Source: an uncultured Bacteroidota bacterium (lineage in GTDB: Bacteria; Bacteroidota; Bacteroidia; Flavobacteriales_F; PHOS-HE28). From it: a DNA stretch of 64,000 nt. The stretch lies in NCBI GenBank assembly GCA_902826215.1, contig CADEDY010000003.1:1-64000 (forward strand). Reading direction: 5' to 3'. The notes under the pieces were generated by a model, which saw nothing but the letters and a program-made list of their open reading frames with translations, did no database searches and was not told where the DNA came from. The translations under genes and the position numbers were made by a program. Below, in pieces: positions 17,801-26,374 of this stretch (position 1 is its first letter; every line of letters begins with the position of its first letter).

Positions 17801-18654
17801 AGGTGTTGAGCAAAGCCTCCTCGCTGAAGTTGTCCGCGTTCTATCGGGAACTGCGTGATCAGATCCAGATCCGGAACGTGATCAATGCTTGGCCTCGTGA
17901 CTACAGGACCTACGATAACTTCGACTTCGGAACAGTGAAGGGCTTCACCACATCGTTCGATCTTCGTCGCACCGGTAACGTGTGGATGCGTGCCAGCTAC
18001 ACCTTGCAGTTCGCCGATGGTACGGGTTCTGGTCCACAGACAGGTCTCAACCTGGTGAATTCCGGGCAGCCGAACTTGCGCACCATTGCACCGCTTGATT
18101 TCGATCAGCGCCACCGGTTCACCACCACGTTCGACTTCCGCTATGGAGGTGGCAAGGACTACAACGGACCGATGCTCTTCGGGAAACCGATCCTCGGACG
18201 TACAGGCGTGAACGTCGTGAGCGTGTTGGGAAGTGGAACACCATACAGCCGTAGCAGCATCGTTTACAACGAAGGTGCAGGCTCCGGTAGTCGTGCCTTG
18301 GATGGTACACTGAACGGTGCACGTTTGCCATGGCAGTTCACCACCGATATGCAGATCGATCGTGACATTCCCCTCACCTTCGGTGGAGGCGACGGCGACA
18401 AGGCGAAAAGTGCGGACCTGAACGTGTACCTGTTGATCACCAACGTGTTCAACACACAGAACGTCACCGACGTCTATCGCTACACCGGCTCTCCGAACAA
18501 CGACGGTTATCTGGCCAGTGCACAATCCCAACCGCAGATCGCCGCACAGGTGGATCCTGCAGCATACCGTGACCTCTACGCTTTGAAAGTGAACTCACCG
18601 TTCAATTACGGTGCACCACGGACGATCCGTTTGGGGGTACGTTTCAATTTCTGA
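14884..18654 (+). CDS. Large TonB-dependent receptor with carboxypeptidase-like regulatory domain
   Basis: A 1256-residue outer-membrane receptor. Signal peptide MLRRLFSTVVLSICATLAVLAQ is followed by a CarboxypepD_reg-like domain (about 28-115; GKITDKKSGEPLPFVNVVVENRG, TDFDGEYFIKPISPGTYDV), a plug (about 130-230; EDIAKMPGRSAASIATTVAG, GISIRGSRSENTYYYIDGVKV) and a very large barrel that ends in TIRLGVRFNF. It is longer than ordinary vitamin or iron receptors because of large extracellular loops. It is the first gene of a tight three-gene unit with a 1358-residue secreted protein (21 bases downstream) and a PorV/PorQ-like barrel, which suggests a surface complex and not simple solute uptake. 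The ligand is unknown. Confidence 0.88.
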   Translation: MMLRRLFSTVVLSICATLAVLAQTGSGSLKGKITDKKSGEPLPFVNVVVENRGTQVSGGATDFDGEYFIKPISPGTYDVIVSYVGYQPYKQTGVIVNSNKITFLEIALNQGIELKEFEVVKYTVPLIDRDGGASGGTVTREDIAKMPGRSAASIATTVAGASTAGTGGGISIRGSRSENTYYYIDGVKVPAGAGTGLPKSAIEEVQVVTGGVPANYGDVTGGLINITTRGPSRNFFGGLEYLTSGFKTGSDITNIVGLDKYAFNQIEGSLSGPILFKKDSLGNKTKPLIGFFVSGQFTNVVDGSPSYLGDLRVRQDVREQLLANPGQFRPNGANDFILAYSSEYLRSSDVELLKTRQNAGQTSYLASGKIDITTTPTINLTLGGSIDYNDRQDWNRNNSLLNAENNYRTKESTWRGFVKFTQRFTNRTAEEEKKSTIQNAFYTLQLDYSQYRNNVEDYVHGDRFFDYGYVGKFVTLSAPQFQIVPGLPSQWTQIGSQDTLVQFTPGTQNPDLAALNTYYFSTLPQEQFPINLLGGGPGDPNYVGYYRNFVETQNRGALWNGDRPRQIYNLWNSIGYIDDPNGAEYRKRANDQLRFTAYGSADIGAHAVSLGVEYEQLTQRRYDLAPIGLWTRARNLANFHLGEWQQDTPTGTVYLPGTFPFVLYSRSYGSDQTVFDRNLRTALGLDPNGVDNIDVDALDPGVFSLDMFSPDELINNGNNLVDYVGFDHLGKKLTSKPSFSDFFDGRDENGNATRLQAPFEPIYIAGYVMDKFAFDDIIFNVGVRVDRYDANQNVLKDKYLYQDAFTAGSAVPDQTIRDLLANRPENIGDDFVVYVDNFENPNTVKGYRDGDQWYSAQGVELTDGSSLAEAGQIKPYLIEGGNAGSLTGSDLSKEAFRDYTPVVNVMPRVAFSFPISDEAVFFAHYDVLTQRPGAVQSRLNLVDYAFIQNSGNIISNPNLKPTKTIDYELGFQQVLSKASSLKLSAFYRELRDQIQIRNVINAWPRDYRTYDNFDFGTVKGFTTSFDLRRTGNVWMRASYTLQFADGTGSGPQTGLNLVNSGQPNLRTIAPLDFDQRHRFTTTFDFRYGGGKDYNGPMLFGKPILGRTGVNVVSVLGSGTPYSRSSIVYNEGAGSGSRALDGTLNGARLPWQFTTDMQIDRDIPLTFGGGDGDKAKSADLNVYLLITNVFNTQNVTDVYRYTGSPNNDGYLASAQSQPQIAAQVDPAAYRDLYALKVNSPFNYGAPRTIRLGVRFNF

Positions 18655-18675
18655 TCGAACTGACAACGCAAGACC

Positions 18676-21600
18676 ATGAAAGGCACAACAGGAGCATCCT
18701 TCACCAGAACCTTCGCTCTAGGCCTCGTCGCGTTGCTCGTCCTGCCGACGAGCGCAAGAGAACCGGACCGTCCAGCGGGTTCGAGCGGTATTCAAGCAGC
18801 TCGTCCTAAGGCAGCTGCATGTGTACCGGCCTCCGAGGTCACACAGATCTCGTACAACAACGTACGGGCAGTGATCGAGAACGGTGGCAACATGTGGACC
18901 CGCCGAGGTGGTTCCAGCCGCTCGGGCTATGAGGTCCCCAAGACCGACGATTTCACAGGTGCTTGCGCGATCTATGCCGGCGGCCTTTGGATGGGTGGTG
19001 TTGGCCCAGACAATAACCTGAAGCTTGCGGCAGTTTTGTTCCGCGCCAATGGGAACGACTTCTGGCCAGGCCCGCTCACCAATACTGGTGATGCTTCGGT
19101 CAGTCCGGAGGTGTGCGAACAGTATGACCGTTTCTGGGTGACCGAGCGCGCTCAGGCAGAGACCCACATTCAGTGGATCCAATGCCAGAACGACCCGGAC
19201 AATTGTGACCTTGATGAGGTTTTCCCTGAAGGTTATTCCGTGCCAACTTCCTTTTCCTCTTGGCCTGCAGAAGGTGACGTGGATGAAGGACAGGACCTGT
19301 ATCTGGCACCGTTCTTCGATTACGACGGCAATGGTTCCTATGATCCCTTCACCGGCGATTACCCGGATTATGGTTTCGACGAGAGCGTGGAAGAATGCAA
19401 GAACAGGCAGCGAGAGGATCCGGTTAACCTGTTCGGCGACTACAACATCTTCTGGATCTTCAATGACAAGGGTGATGTTCACACCGAATCGTTCGGTGGA
19501 CAGCCCATTGGTCTCGAAGTTCGTGCGCAGGCCTTCGCCTTCAGCTCGAACAACGAGATCAACAACATGACCTTCTACAACTACACGGTCATCAACCAAG
19601 GCACGCAAACGTTGTTGAATACCTACTTCGGGCACTTCGTTGATCCTGATGTAGGCTGCTCGAATGATGACTTCGTCGGTTGTGATGTGCAACGCGGACT
19701 TGGATTCGCATACAACTGGGATGATCTGGACGATGCTAACTGTCAAGGCGCTGTGGGATATGGAGCACAACCTCCTGCAATTGGAGTGGACTTCTTCGAA
19801 GGCCCATACCAAGATGCCGATGGGTTGGACAATCCCGGCCCGGAGAGGAGTGTTGATGTGCTCGACTGCGTGGTCGCGCAACAACAGAACGGTATCCCAT
19901 ACAAAGGTTTGGGCATAGGTTACGGTGATGATTTCGCTGATAATGAGCGCTTCGGCATGCGGGCTTTCCTATACTGGAACCGTGATGGACCATTCGCCAC
20001 GAGTGATCCCGGTGCACAGGGTCACTTCTACAATTACCTGCGTGGTATCTGGAAGAACGGTCTGCCGATGACCTGGGGTGGAAGTGGCTACAACGAAAGC
20101 CCTGCCGCTGTGCAGACGCGTTACATGTTCCCATGGAGCAGCGATCCAGTTGGTTGGGGTACGAATTGTGCCGTTCAGCCGGATTGGCGTGAAACCCTCC
20201 AAGCTCCACAGGACCGTCGCTTCGTGCAGAGCGCAGGACCATTCACCTTGGAGCCAGGGGCATACAACAACATCACGCTAGGTGTGGTATACTCGCGTGC
20301 TGCAACTGGCGGCGCTGTCGCTAGCGTTCAGACATTGAAAGTAGCGGATGATAAAGCGCAATCGTTGTTCGACAACTGCTTCAAGATCCTGGACGGCCCG
20401 GATGCTCCGGATCTGGAGATCGTGGAATTGGACCGCGAGTTGATCATCTATCTCTCCAATCCCAAGGGTAGCAACAACAACGTAGTGCAACCGTTCGATT
20501 ACACGGAATTGGATCCGATCATTCCGGAGGTGGACGAGAACGGTGAATTGTATGACCGCGAGTACAAGTTCCAAGGGTACATGCTGTATCAGCTCAAGAA
20601 TGCTGATGTAAGCGTAGCTGATCTGGGTGATATTGAATTGGCGCGTTTGGTCTACCAAGGTGATGTGGAGGACGATGTCGCTCAGATCATCAACTATCCG
20701 TTCAGTGACGTACTGCAACTCCCGGTGCCAACGGAAATGGTCAATGGAGCGAATGTGGGTGTTGCTAGCTCAGTGCGCCTGTTAGAGGATGCGTTCGCAG
20801 CAGGCGATCCCCGGTTGGTGAACTTCAAGTCCTACTACTACTTGGCCATTGCTTACGGGTACAACAACTACGCACCGTATGATGTGAATGCACGAACAGG
20901 TCAACCATTCTCCTTCGTTGCTAGTCGAAAAGGTGCATTCGGTGCGATCCGCAAGTATGTGGGTATTCCGCATCGTCCGGATCCAGCAGCGGGTGGTACT
21001 GTGCAGAATTCGCTTTACGGCGATGGACTGCAGATCACACGCTTGGAAGGTCAGGGCAATGGTGGCAACGGTCTGGAACTCACTGCAGCTTCTGCGAACG
21101 AGATCGTCGCACAAGCTCCTTGGCGCAAGGATCAGATCACATACAGCCGTGGAAGAGGACCGGTGAACATCAAGGTGGTTGATCCGCTGAAGGTGCCCGC
21201 TGGCGATTTCGAGATCTGGTTCAAGGATGATACCCTGACACCTGGGGATCTGGACGATGCATATTGGTACATCGTGAGGCTTCCTGGTGGTTCGCCGAAC
21301 GATACGGTGCACAGTGAGCGCGTCATCGATCTGCCTTATGAGCAGGTGATCCCGCAGTGGGGTATCAGCGTCACGATCGACCAAGCGATCTACACCGGTG
21401 ATTTCACTAACCCATTGAGCGAAGGGTCCATCACCTACGCTGATCCATCAAAGGCGTGGTTCACCGGAGTTCCAGACGGAGAGGCAGAGATCGTGCAGAA
21501 CTGGATACGCTCGGGGATCTACACCAGCACTGATGCGCCGATCTACAACGACCGCGGCGATGTGGATGAACTCTATGAGAAGGTCCTAGGAGGAACTTGG

Positions 21601-22752
21601 GCACCCTGGTCTTTGGCCGGGCAAGCTGAATTCCAGCCGGGCACACCTTCGGAATCGAATCCGGAGTCCCCTCATGCGTCCACTGGTCTGGCGTTGATCA
21701 AGGACATTCCGAGCATTCAGTTGGTGATCACCAGCGATCGTAGCAAGTGGTCGCGCTCCCCCGTCTTCGAACAAGCTGCATCAGGAGGGGTCGGTGGAGC
21801 CACACGAATGGCGTTGCGTGCATCTCCGAGCATTGATAAGGATGGCCGGAAATCGGGTACGCCCGGTTGTAATGAGGGCGAGGCCCAGGTGACCAGTGCC
21901 ACGAGCATGGGATGGTTCCCGGGTTATGCGATCGATCTGGAAACCGGCGAGCGCCTGAACGTGGGGTACGGCGAGAACAGCTTCTGGGGAGGTGGGATCG
22001 GTCAGGATATGTTGTGGAACCCCAATGATCAGTTCTACACGAACACGGGATCTCCGTTCTTCGGAGGTTGTCATTGGATTTATGTATTCAAGAACGACCG
22101 ACGCACTTCAGGTGTGCCGAGTGGTGATCGTGTGCCGCAGTACGATGAAGGGGCATGGATCCGAACCAACATGGAAGGCAATGGAACGCAGTCCCGTCTG
22201 AAGGTCTTCCGTGCGATCGGCTGGGTCAGCAGCGCCATGGTGGTGCCAGGCAGCGAGTTCATGGGCACCGATGTGAAAGTGGTCATCGATGTCAAGAAGC
22301 CTTACCGCACCTATGTCGATTATCCAGGTAACCCTGCGCCGATCGTGCCTCTGCGGAATAACGGCCTACCACTGTACACCTTCTCGACCGGCGACCTGGC
22401 CGCAGAGAACGATGTTCTCACTGTAGCTGAGTCCTCGTTGGATCTGATCGATGTCGTTCCGAACCCGTACTACGCGTTCAGTGGCTACGAGACCACGCGA
22501 TTGGACAACCGCATCAAGTTCATCAACCTGCCGCAGGCATGCACCATCTCCATCTACAACGTGGGTGGAACCTTGGTGCGGAAGTACAGGAAGGACAATG
22601 ACCTGACCTACTTGGATTGGGACCTGAAGAATGCGAACAACATCCCGATCGCAGGTGGTGTGTACATCTGTCACATCGATGTGCCGGGGGTCGGTGAGAA
22701 GGTCGTGAAATGGTTCGGTGTGTTGCGCCCCATCGACCTACAGAATTTCTAA
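18676..22752 (+). CDS. Giant secreted protein with T9SS-type C-terminal domain
   Basis: A 1358-residue protein with an N-terminal signal (hydrophobic FALGLVALLVLPTSA). The body is rich in aromatic and acidic residues and in calcium-loop-like text (DYDGNGSYDPFTGDYPDYG near residue 215), with no recognised enzyme motif. Near the C-terminus, VVPNPYYAFSGYE, TISIYNVGGTLVRKY and IAGGVYICHIDVPGVGEKVVKWFGVLRP form a T9SS sorting-like domain, with an unusual extra tail ending RPIDLQNF. It lies 21 bases after the TonB receptor and 29 bases before the PorV/PorQ-like gene. It is probably an exported surface protein working with both; its function is not known. Confidence 0.85.
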   Translation: MKGTTGASFTRTFALGLVALLVLPTSAREPDRPAGSSGIQAARPKAAACVPASEVTQISYNNVRAVIENGGNMWTRRGGSSRSGYEVPKTDDFTGACAIYAGGLWMGGVGPDNNLKLAAVLFRANGNDFWPGPLTNTGDASVSPEVCEQYDRFWVTERAQAETHIQWIQCQNDPDNCDLDEVFPEGYSVPTSFSSWPAEGDVDEGQDLYLAPFFDYDGNGSYDPFTGDYPDYGFDESVEECKNRQREDPVNLFGDYNIFWIFNDKGDVHTESFGGQPIGLEVRAQAFAFSSNNEINNMTFYNYTVINQGTQTLLNTYFGHFVDPDVGCSNDDFVGCDVQRGLGFAYNWDDLDDANCQGAVGYGAQPPAIGVDFFEGPYQDADGLDNPGPERSVDVLDCVVAQQQNGIPYKGLGIGYGDDFADNERFGMRAFLYWNRDGPFATSDPGAQGHFYNYLRGIWKNGLPMTWGGSGYNESPAAVQTRYMFPWSSDPVGWGTNCAVQPDWRETLQAPQDRRFVQSAGPFTLEPGAYNNITLGVVYSRAATGGAVASVQTLKVADDKAQSLFDNCFKILDGPDAPDLEIVELDRELIIYLSNPKGSNNNVVQPFDYTELDPIIPEVDENGELYDREYKFQGYMLYQLKNADVSVADLGDIELARLVYQGDVEDDVAQIINYPFSDVLQLPVPTEMVNGANVGVASSVRLLEDAFAAGDPRLVNFKSYYYLAIAYGYNNYAPYDVNARTGQPFSFVASRKGAFGAIRKYVGIPHRPDPAAGGTVQNSLYGDGLQITRLEGQGNGGNGLELTAASANEIVAQAPWRKDQITYSRGRGPVNIKVVDPLKVPAGDFEIWFKDDTLTPGDLDDAYWYIVRLPGGSPNDTVHSERVIDLPYEQVIPQWGISVTIDQAIYTGDFTNPLSEGSITYADPSKAWFTGVPDGEAEIVQNWIRSGIYTSTDAPIYNDRGDVDELYEKVLGGTWAPWSLAGQAEFQPGTPSESNPESPHASTGLALIKDIPSIQLVITSDRSKWSRSPVFEQAASGGVGGATRMALRASPSIDKDGRKSGTPGCNEGEAQVTSATSMGWFPGYAIDLETGERLNVGYGENSFWGGGIGQDMLWNPNDQFYTNTGSPFFGGCHWIYVFKNDRRTSGVPSGDRVPQYDEGAWIRTNMEGNGTQSRLKVFRAIGWVSSAMVVPGSEFMGTDVKVVIDVKKPYRTYVDYPGNPAPIVPLRNNGLPLYTFSTGDLAAENDVLTVAESSLDLIDVVPNPYYAFSGYETTRLDNRIKFINLPQACTISIYNVGGTLVRKYRKDNDLTYLDWDLKNANNIPIAGGVYICHIDVPGVGEKVVKWFGVLRPIDLQNF

Positions 22753-22781
22753 GCCAGCGCTAGGATACAATACGGATCGAG

Positions 22782-23837
22782 ATGATGCGAACGATGGAAC
22801 GGAACGTGATGCTGTCGATGGCCTTGGTGGCCCTCACCTGTAGCACAGCCTTGGCAGGTAACCCTGACCGAGCTGGTTCAGCAGGTGCCACGCAACTGCT
22901 CATCAACCCGTGGGGCCGCTCTTCGGGCTGGGGCTTGGCCAACTCGGCTTCGGTGCGCGGTGTTGAAGCCATGTATGGCAACATCGCAGGTCTTTCACAA
23001 GTGAACAAGACGGAGATCATCTTCAGCAATACGCGGTGGCTGAGTGGATCCGGAACAACGATCAACAGCGTCGGTTTCGGCCAGAAAATGGGAGCCTCAG
23101 GTGTTCTGGGTATCTCTGCCACCACATTGGGCTTCGGCGACTTGGAGGTGACCACCGTAGATAACCCGGCCGGCGGTCGTGGTACGTTCAGTCCCACCAT
23201 GGCTAACATCGGCATTTCCTATGCCAAGAGCTTTTCCAACAGTATCCATGGTGGTTTGCTCATCCGGATGGTTTCCGAGAGCATCGCGAATGCCCGTACA
23301 CAAGGGGTGTGCTTTGATGCCGGGATCCAATACGTCACGGGCGAAAAGGACAACGTGCACTTTGGTATTGCCTTGAAGAATGTTGGACCAGCCATGAAGT
23401 TTTCCGGTGATGGTCTCGCCGTTCAAGGACTTCTCACCGGTGGTGCGGACCAGCTCACGTTGGAGCAACGCTCTGCACAATTCGAGATCCCCTCATTGCT
23501 GAACATCGGCGCAGCCTATGACTGGCACCTGAACGATATGCACCGGATCTCCTTCGCTGGGAATTTCGTCTCCAACTCATTCACGAAGGACCAGGGAGTT
23601 CTTGGTGTGGAGTACGCTTTCCGGAAAATGGTCCACCTGCGTGGAGGATACACGTATGAGAAAGGGATCACCAGTGATACGGACCGCACCACGGTCTACA
23701 CGGGGCCATCCGCAGGTATCAGCTTGGATCTACCCTTTGGCGAAGAGAAGAAGTCGGCTATCGGTATCGATTACAGTTATCGGTCGACAAACCCATTTGC
23801 GGGCATCCACAGCATCGGGGTGCGGGTCAGTCTCTGA
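22782..23837 (+). CDS. PorV/PorQ family outer-membrane barrel protein
   Basis: A 351-residue protein. A signal peptide (MLSMALVALTCSTALAG) is followed by the family opening GATQLLINPWGRSSGWGLANSASVRGVEAMYGNIAGL, then alternating strands and a terminal barrel strand ending IGVRVSL. This matches the FadL-like 14-strand PorV/PorQ family (related to T9SS PorV, which carries cargo from the translocon). True PorV usually sits elsewhere, so this is likely a paralogue dedicated to the adjacent giant protein or receptor. The chosen start could also be one of the ATGs at 22785, 22794 or 22809. It ends the operon, with a terminator 19 bases after its stop. Confidence 0.85.
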   Translation: MMRTMERNVMLSMALVALTCSTALAGNPDRAGSAGATQLLINPWGRSSGWGLANSASVRGVEAMYGNIAGLSQVNKTEIIFSNTRWLSGSGTTINSVGFGQKMGASGVLGISATTLGFGDLEVTTVDNPAGGRGTFSPTMANIGISYAKSFSNSIHGGLLIRMVSESIANARTQGVCFDAGIQYVTGEKDNVHFGIALKNVGPAMKFSGDGLAVQGLLTGGADQLTLEQRSAQFEIPSLLNIGAAYDWHLNDMHRISFAGNFVSNSFTKDQGVLGVEYAFRKMVHLRGGYTYEKGITSDTDRTTVYTGPSAGISLDLPFGEEKKSAIGIDYSYRSTNPFAGIHSIGVRVSL

Positions 23838-23847
23838 TCACATAACA

Positions 23848-23855
23848 TATCTTTG
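23848..23855 (+). promoter_or_regulatory. Promoter -7 element for greA
   Basis: TATCTTTG matches TAnnTTTG exactly. It abuts the terminator stem that begins at 23857, so the greA transcript would start inside the hairpin of the upstream operon. The ATG of greA is 65 bases downstream. Confidence 0.5.
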
Positions 23856-23856
23856 G

Positions 23857-23882
23857 AAAGAGGACCTTTCGGGGTCCTCTTT
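23857..23882 (+). terminator. Intrinsic terminator after PorV/PorQ-like gene
   Basis: A perfect 10-bp stem (AAAGAGGACC with GGTCCTCTTT) surrounds the loop TTTCGG. The downstream T-run is short, but the position after the operon's last stop is right. Confidence 0.85.
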
Positions 23883-23920
23883 CGCATAACCACCTTTACG
23901 CCAGCCATGGCGTTTGAACA

Positions 23921-24394
23921 ATGAGCACCACAGCCTACTATACCGAAGACGGGTTGCGCAAGCTCCAAGAAGAGCTGCATCACCTGCGAACCGTGGAACG
24001 CCCACACTTGAGCCAACAGATCGCCGACGCACGCGACAAAGGCGACCTTAGCGAGAACGCTGAATACCATGCGGCCAAGGAGGATCAAGGCCTTCTGGAG
24101 GCACGGATCGCGAAGCTGGAAGAAGTTGTGGCAAGCGCGCGTGTGATCGATATGGATCAAATGGATACGAGCAAAGCCTACATCCATTCCACGGTTCGTG
24201 TGAAACAAGTGGGCAGTGGAGCAGAACGGTCTTTCACGCTTGTCGCCGAAAGCGAGGCCGACATCAAGTCAGGCAAGATCAGTGTGAGTTCGCCGATCGG
24301 CAAAGGGTTGCTCGGAAAGGCAGTTGGGGAATTAGCTGAAGTGACCACGCCGACCGGCACCACCAAATTCGAGGTTCTTGCCATTACACGATGA
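23921..24394 (+). CDS. greA: Transcription elongation factor GreA
   Basis: A 157-residue protein, normal length. The N-terminal coiled coil (about 10-75) carries the acidic tip motif RDKGDLSENAEYHAAKEDQ whose Asp and Glu enter the RNA polymerase channel and stimulate transcript cleavage in backtracked complexes. The C-terminal FKBP-like GreA/GreB domain ends with SPIGKGLLGKAVGELAEV and a terminal strand KFEVLAITR. It is followed after 3 bases by the HIT-family gene, so both are probably cotranscribed. The start at 23921 (MSTTAYYTEDG) fits the family. Confidence 0.97.
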   Translation: MSTTAYYTEDGLRKLQEELHHLRTVERPHLSQQIADARDKGDLSENAEYHAAKEDQGLLEARIAKLEEVVASARVIDMDQMDTSKAYIHSTVRVKQVGSGAERSFTLVAESEADIKSGKISVSSPIGKGLLGKAVGELAEVTTPTGTTKFEVLAITR

Positions 24395-24397
24395 ACC

Positions 24398-24787
24398 ATG
24401 CCCAGTCTATTCACCCGTATCGTCAATGGGGAGGTCCCCAGCTACAAGCTTGCAGAGAGCGAGGACTATCTGGCTTTCTTGGATGTGAAGCCGGTTCGCA
24501 TCGGCCATGCGTTGGTGATCCCGAAGTTGGAAGTGGACCATCTTTTCGACCTTGAAGGCGAGCTGCTGGAAGGCATTCTGCCGTTTGCAAAGGAAGTAGC
24601 GCGCAAGATCAAGGCGGTGGTTCCGTGCACCCGCATCGGGATCAGTGTCATCGGGTTGGAGGTGCCGCATGCGCACATCCACTTGATCCCGATCGATTCT
24701 TTGGCCGACATGGATTTCACACGAACCCGTGTGGAGCTTTCACCCGCCGAATTCACCGATCTGGCGGAACGGATCCGCAAGGCGTAG
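24398..24787 (+). CDS. HIT family nucleotide-binding hydrolase
   Basis: A 129-residue protein with the histidine-triad motif HAHIHLIP (about residues 90-97) that holds the catalytic histidines, plus the N-terminal FTRIVNGEVPSYKLAESEDYLAFLDVKP and GHALVIPK, typical of the Hint/HinT branch. Members cleave nucleoside phosphoramidates or adenylyl-protein linkages; the physiological substrate is usually unclear. The gene begins 3 bases after greA, an arrangement common in Bacteroidota. Confidence 0.95.
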   Translation: MPSLFTRIVNGEVPSYKLAESEDYLAFLDVKPVRIGHALVIPKLEVDHLFDLEGELLEGILPFAKEVARKIKAVVPCTRIGISVIGLEVPHAHIHLIPIDSLADMDFTRTRVELSPAEFTDLAERIRKA

Positions 24788-24795
24788 CGCCCGTC

Positions 24796-25407
24796 TCAGA
24801 CAACGCGATCCGGGTTGTTCCGGAGGAAGGCTGACCAATTGTTTCCTCCTTTTCCCTTGCTTGAGCTTCCGGATGCGCGGCCGGTCTGTGCGAAGAAATG
24901 ACAGACGGCAACAGCAACGGCATCCGTGGCATCGGTACTCGTCGGTAGTTCCTTGATACGCAGAATGCTCAGCAGCATGGCCGCAACTTGCTCCTTTGCG
25001 GCGTTACCATTTCCCGTTATGCTCTGCTTCACTCTTTTCGGCGCATACTCCACCACGCTCAGGTCGCGCTGTAGTGCAGCGGAGATCGCAACACCTTGTG
25101 CGCGCCCCAGCTTGAGCATGCTCTGAACGTTCTTTCCGAAGAACTGCGCTTCGATCGCCAATTCATCCGGCAAATGCCGCTCGATGATCTCGGTGGTGCT
25201 CCGGAAGATGGCGCGCAGCTTCAACGTGTGATCGTCCCCCACAGGGAATCGGATCGCCCCGGCTTCGAGCAAACGGGCCTCTGAACCATCGACCCGGATC
25301 ACGCCGAACCCCATCACGGTAGTGCCCGGATCGATGCCAAGGATGATACGCTCCACCCCGGGCCTACTTTTGGCCGATCGCCCGTCTTGGGGTTGATCAC
25401 TTTGCAT
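24796..25407 (-). CDS. ruvC: Holliday junction endodeoxyribonuclease RuvC
   Basis: A 203-residue enzyme that cuts Holliday junctions in concert with RuvAB. Catalytic acidic residues of the RNase H fold are visible in IILGIDPGTT (Asp about residue 25), LAIEAQFFGKN (Glu) and TDATDAVAVAVCH (Asp residues near the C-terminus). The last 30 residues are a basic, low-complexity tail (SGSSSKGKGGNNWSAF) not typical of short RuvC. The ATG at 25407 shares the palindrome CATG with the start of the divergent flippase gene. An alternative GTG start at 25356, giving VERIILGIDPG, would avoid that overlap and fits most RuvC N-termini equally well. Confidence 0.93.
   Translation of the reverse strand: MQSDQPQDGRSAKSRPGVERIILGIDPGTTVMGFGVIRVDGSEARLLEAGAIRFPVGDDHTLKLRAIFRSTTEIIERHLPDELAIEAQFFGKNVQSMLKLGRAQGVAISAALQRDLSVVEYAPKRVKQSITGNGNAAKEQVAAMLLSILRIKELPTSTDATDAVAVAVCHFFAQTGRASGSSSKGKGGNNWSAFLRNNPDRVV
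25365..25372 (+). promoter_or_regulatory. Promoter -7 element for flippase-like/GT2 unit
   Basis: TACTTTTG is an exact TAnnTTTG match, 33 bases before the ATG at 25406. It lies inside the extended ruvC reading frame. Confidence 0.5.
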
Positions 25408-26374
25408 GGGCCGTGGATCGCTGTTGATCGTTCGTTGTGGGATCTTCCTGCTGGCGTGTGGATTCCTCTACACCCGCATGGTCGGTCCCAAAGGTATTGT
25501 CGCCTTGGCGGATCAGCTGCCTGCACTCGACCTGTCGTATATGCTCGTCGGTTCCGTGCTGTTGCTGATGGTGTTGAACTGGGCCTTGGAGGCCAGCAAG
25601 TGGTGGCTTCTGCTGCGGCCGGTGGAGCGATTGTCGTTCGGTCGAGCCTTCATGGCTACGATCGCTGGAACAAGCGTCGGCCTGATCACCATCAATCGCA
25701 CGGGCGAGTTCCTTGGTCGTATTCTTTTCTTGTCTCCAGAGAACAGAGCGAGCGGTGCATTCGCAAGTGCTCTTGGTAGTATCGCGCAGTTCCTGGTCAC
25801 CTTGGTACTGGGTAGCATCGGGTTGATCGTCCTTTTGTTGAGCGACAACGCCTTGCCATGGGCGGAACAATGGGTCACGTTGGCCGTGGTGATGCTCGCA
25901 GCGTTGGTCGCTGTCATCGCCACGACGTTCTATCTGTTCCCGAGGATCCTACGGCAACTTCTCTTGCTGATCCCATTCCTCAGCCGATTGGAGAAGGCCT
26001 CTGCGGTCCTTGGAAAGTACCAACAAGGCGAATTGCTTCACGTGCTCTTCCTGAGCTTGGTGCGCTACGGGGTCTTCACTTTCCAATACGTACTGGTGCT
26101 CTGGAGTGTTCAAGTGGACGTTTCTTGGGGCGCCTTGTTCGTCGCGGTCCCGGTCATCTATTTGCTTGCCACATTGATCCCATCCATCATGCTCACGGAG
26201 CTGGGCGTCCGCGGTTCAGTAGCCGTTGCCGTGCTCGGTCCGTTGGGCGCGAACGAAGCAGCAGCATTGCTGGGCACCACGATGCTCTGGAGCATCAATG
26301 TTGCATTTCCTGCCATCGTGGGTAGTGTGTTCATGCTCCTCATGCGGATCCGTACGAAAGCCGAACCACGATGA
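25406..26374 (+). CDS. Flippase-like integral membrane protein (LPG synthase TM/UPF0104 type)
   Basis: A 322-residue protein with about eight transmembrane helices (for example FLLACGFLYTRMVG at the start and FLVTLVLGSIGLIVLLL near residue 140) and no soluble catalytic domain. It resembles the transmembrane part of lysylphosphatidylglycerol synthase and related flippase-like proteins that handle lipid-linked molecules. Conserved text TINRTGEFLGRILFLSP (about 92-108) matches the family's loop with the N/R-x-G-E motif. It overlaps the downstream glycosyltransferase by 4 bases (ATGA), so the two should be translationally coupled and may act on one lipid or glycan. Confidence 0.8.
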   Translation: MGRGSLLIVRCGIFLLACGFLYTRMVGPKGIVALADQLPALDLSYMLVGSVLLLMVLNWALEASKWWLLLRPVERLSFGRAFMATIAGTSVGLITINRTGEFLGRILFLSPENRASGAFASALGSIAQFLVTLVLGSIGLIVLLLSDNALPWAEQWVTLAVVMLAALVAVIATTFYLFPRILRQLLLLIPFLSRLEKASAVLGKYQQGELLHVLFLSLVRYGVFTFQYVLVLWSVQVDVSWGALFVAVPVIYLLATLIPSIMLTELGVRGSVAVAVLGPLGANEAAALLGTTMLWSINVAFPAIVGSVFMLLMRIRTKAEPR

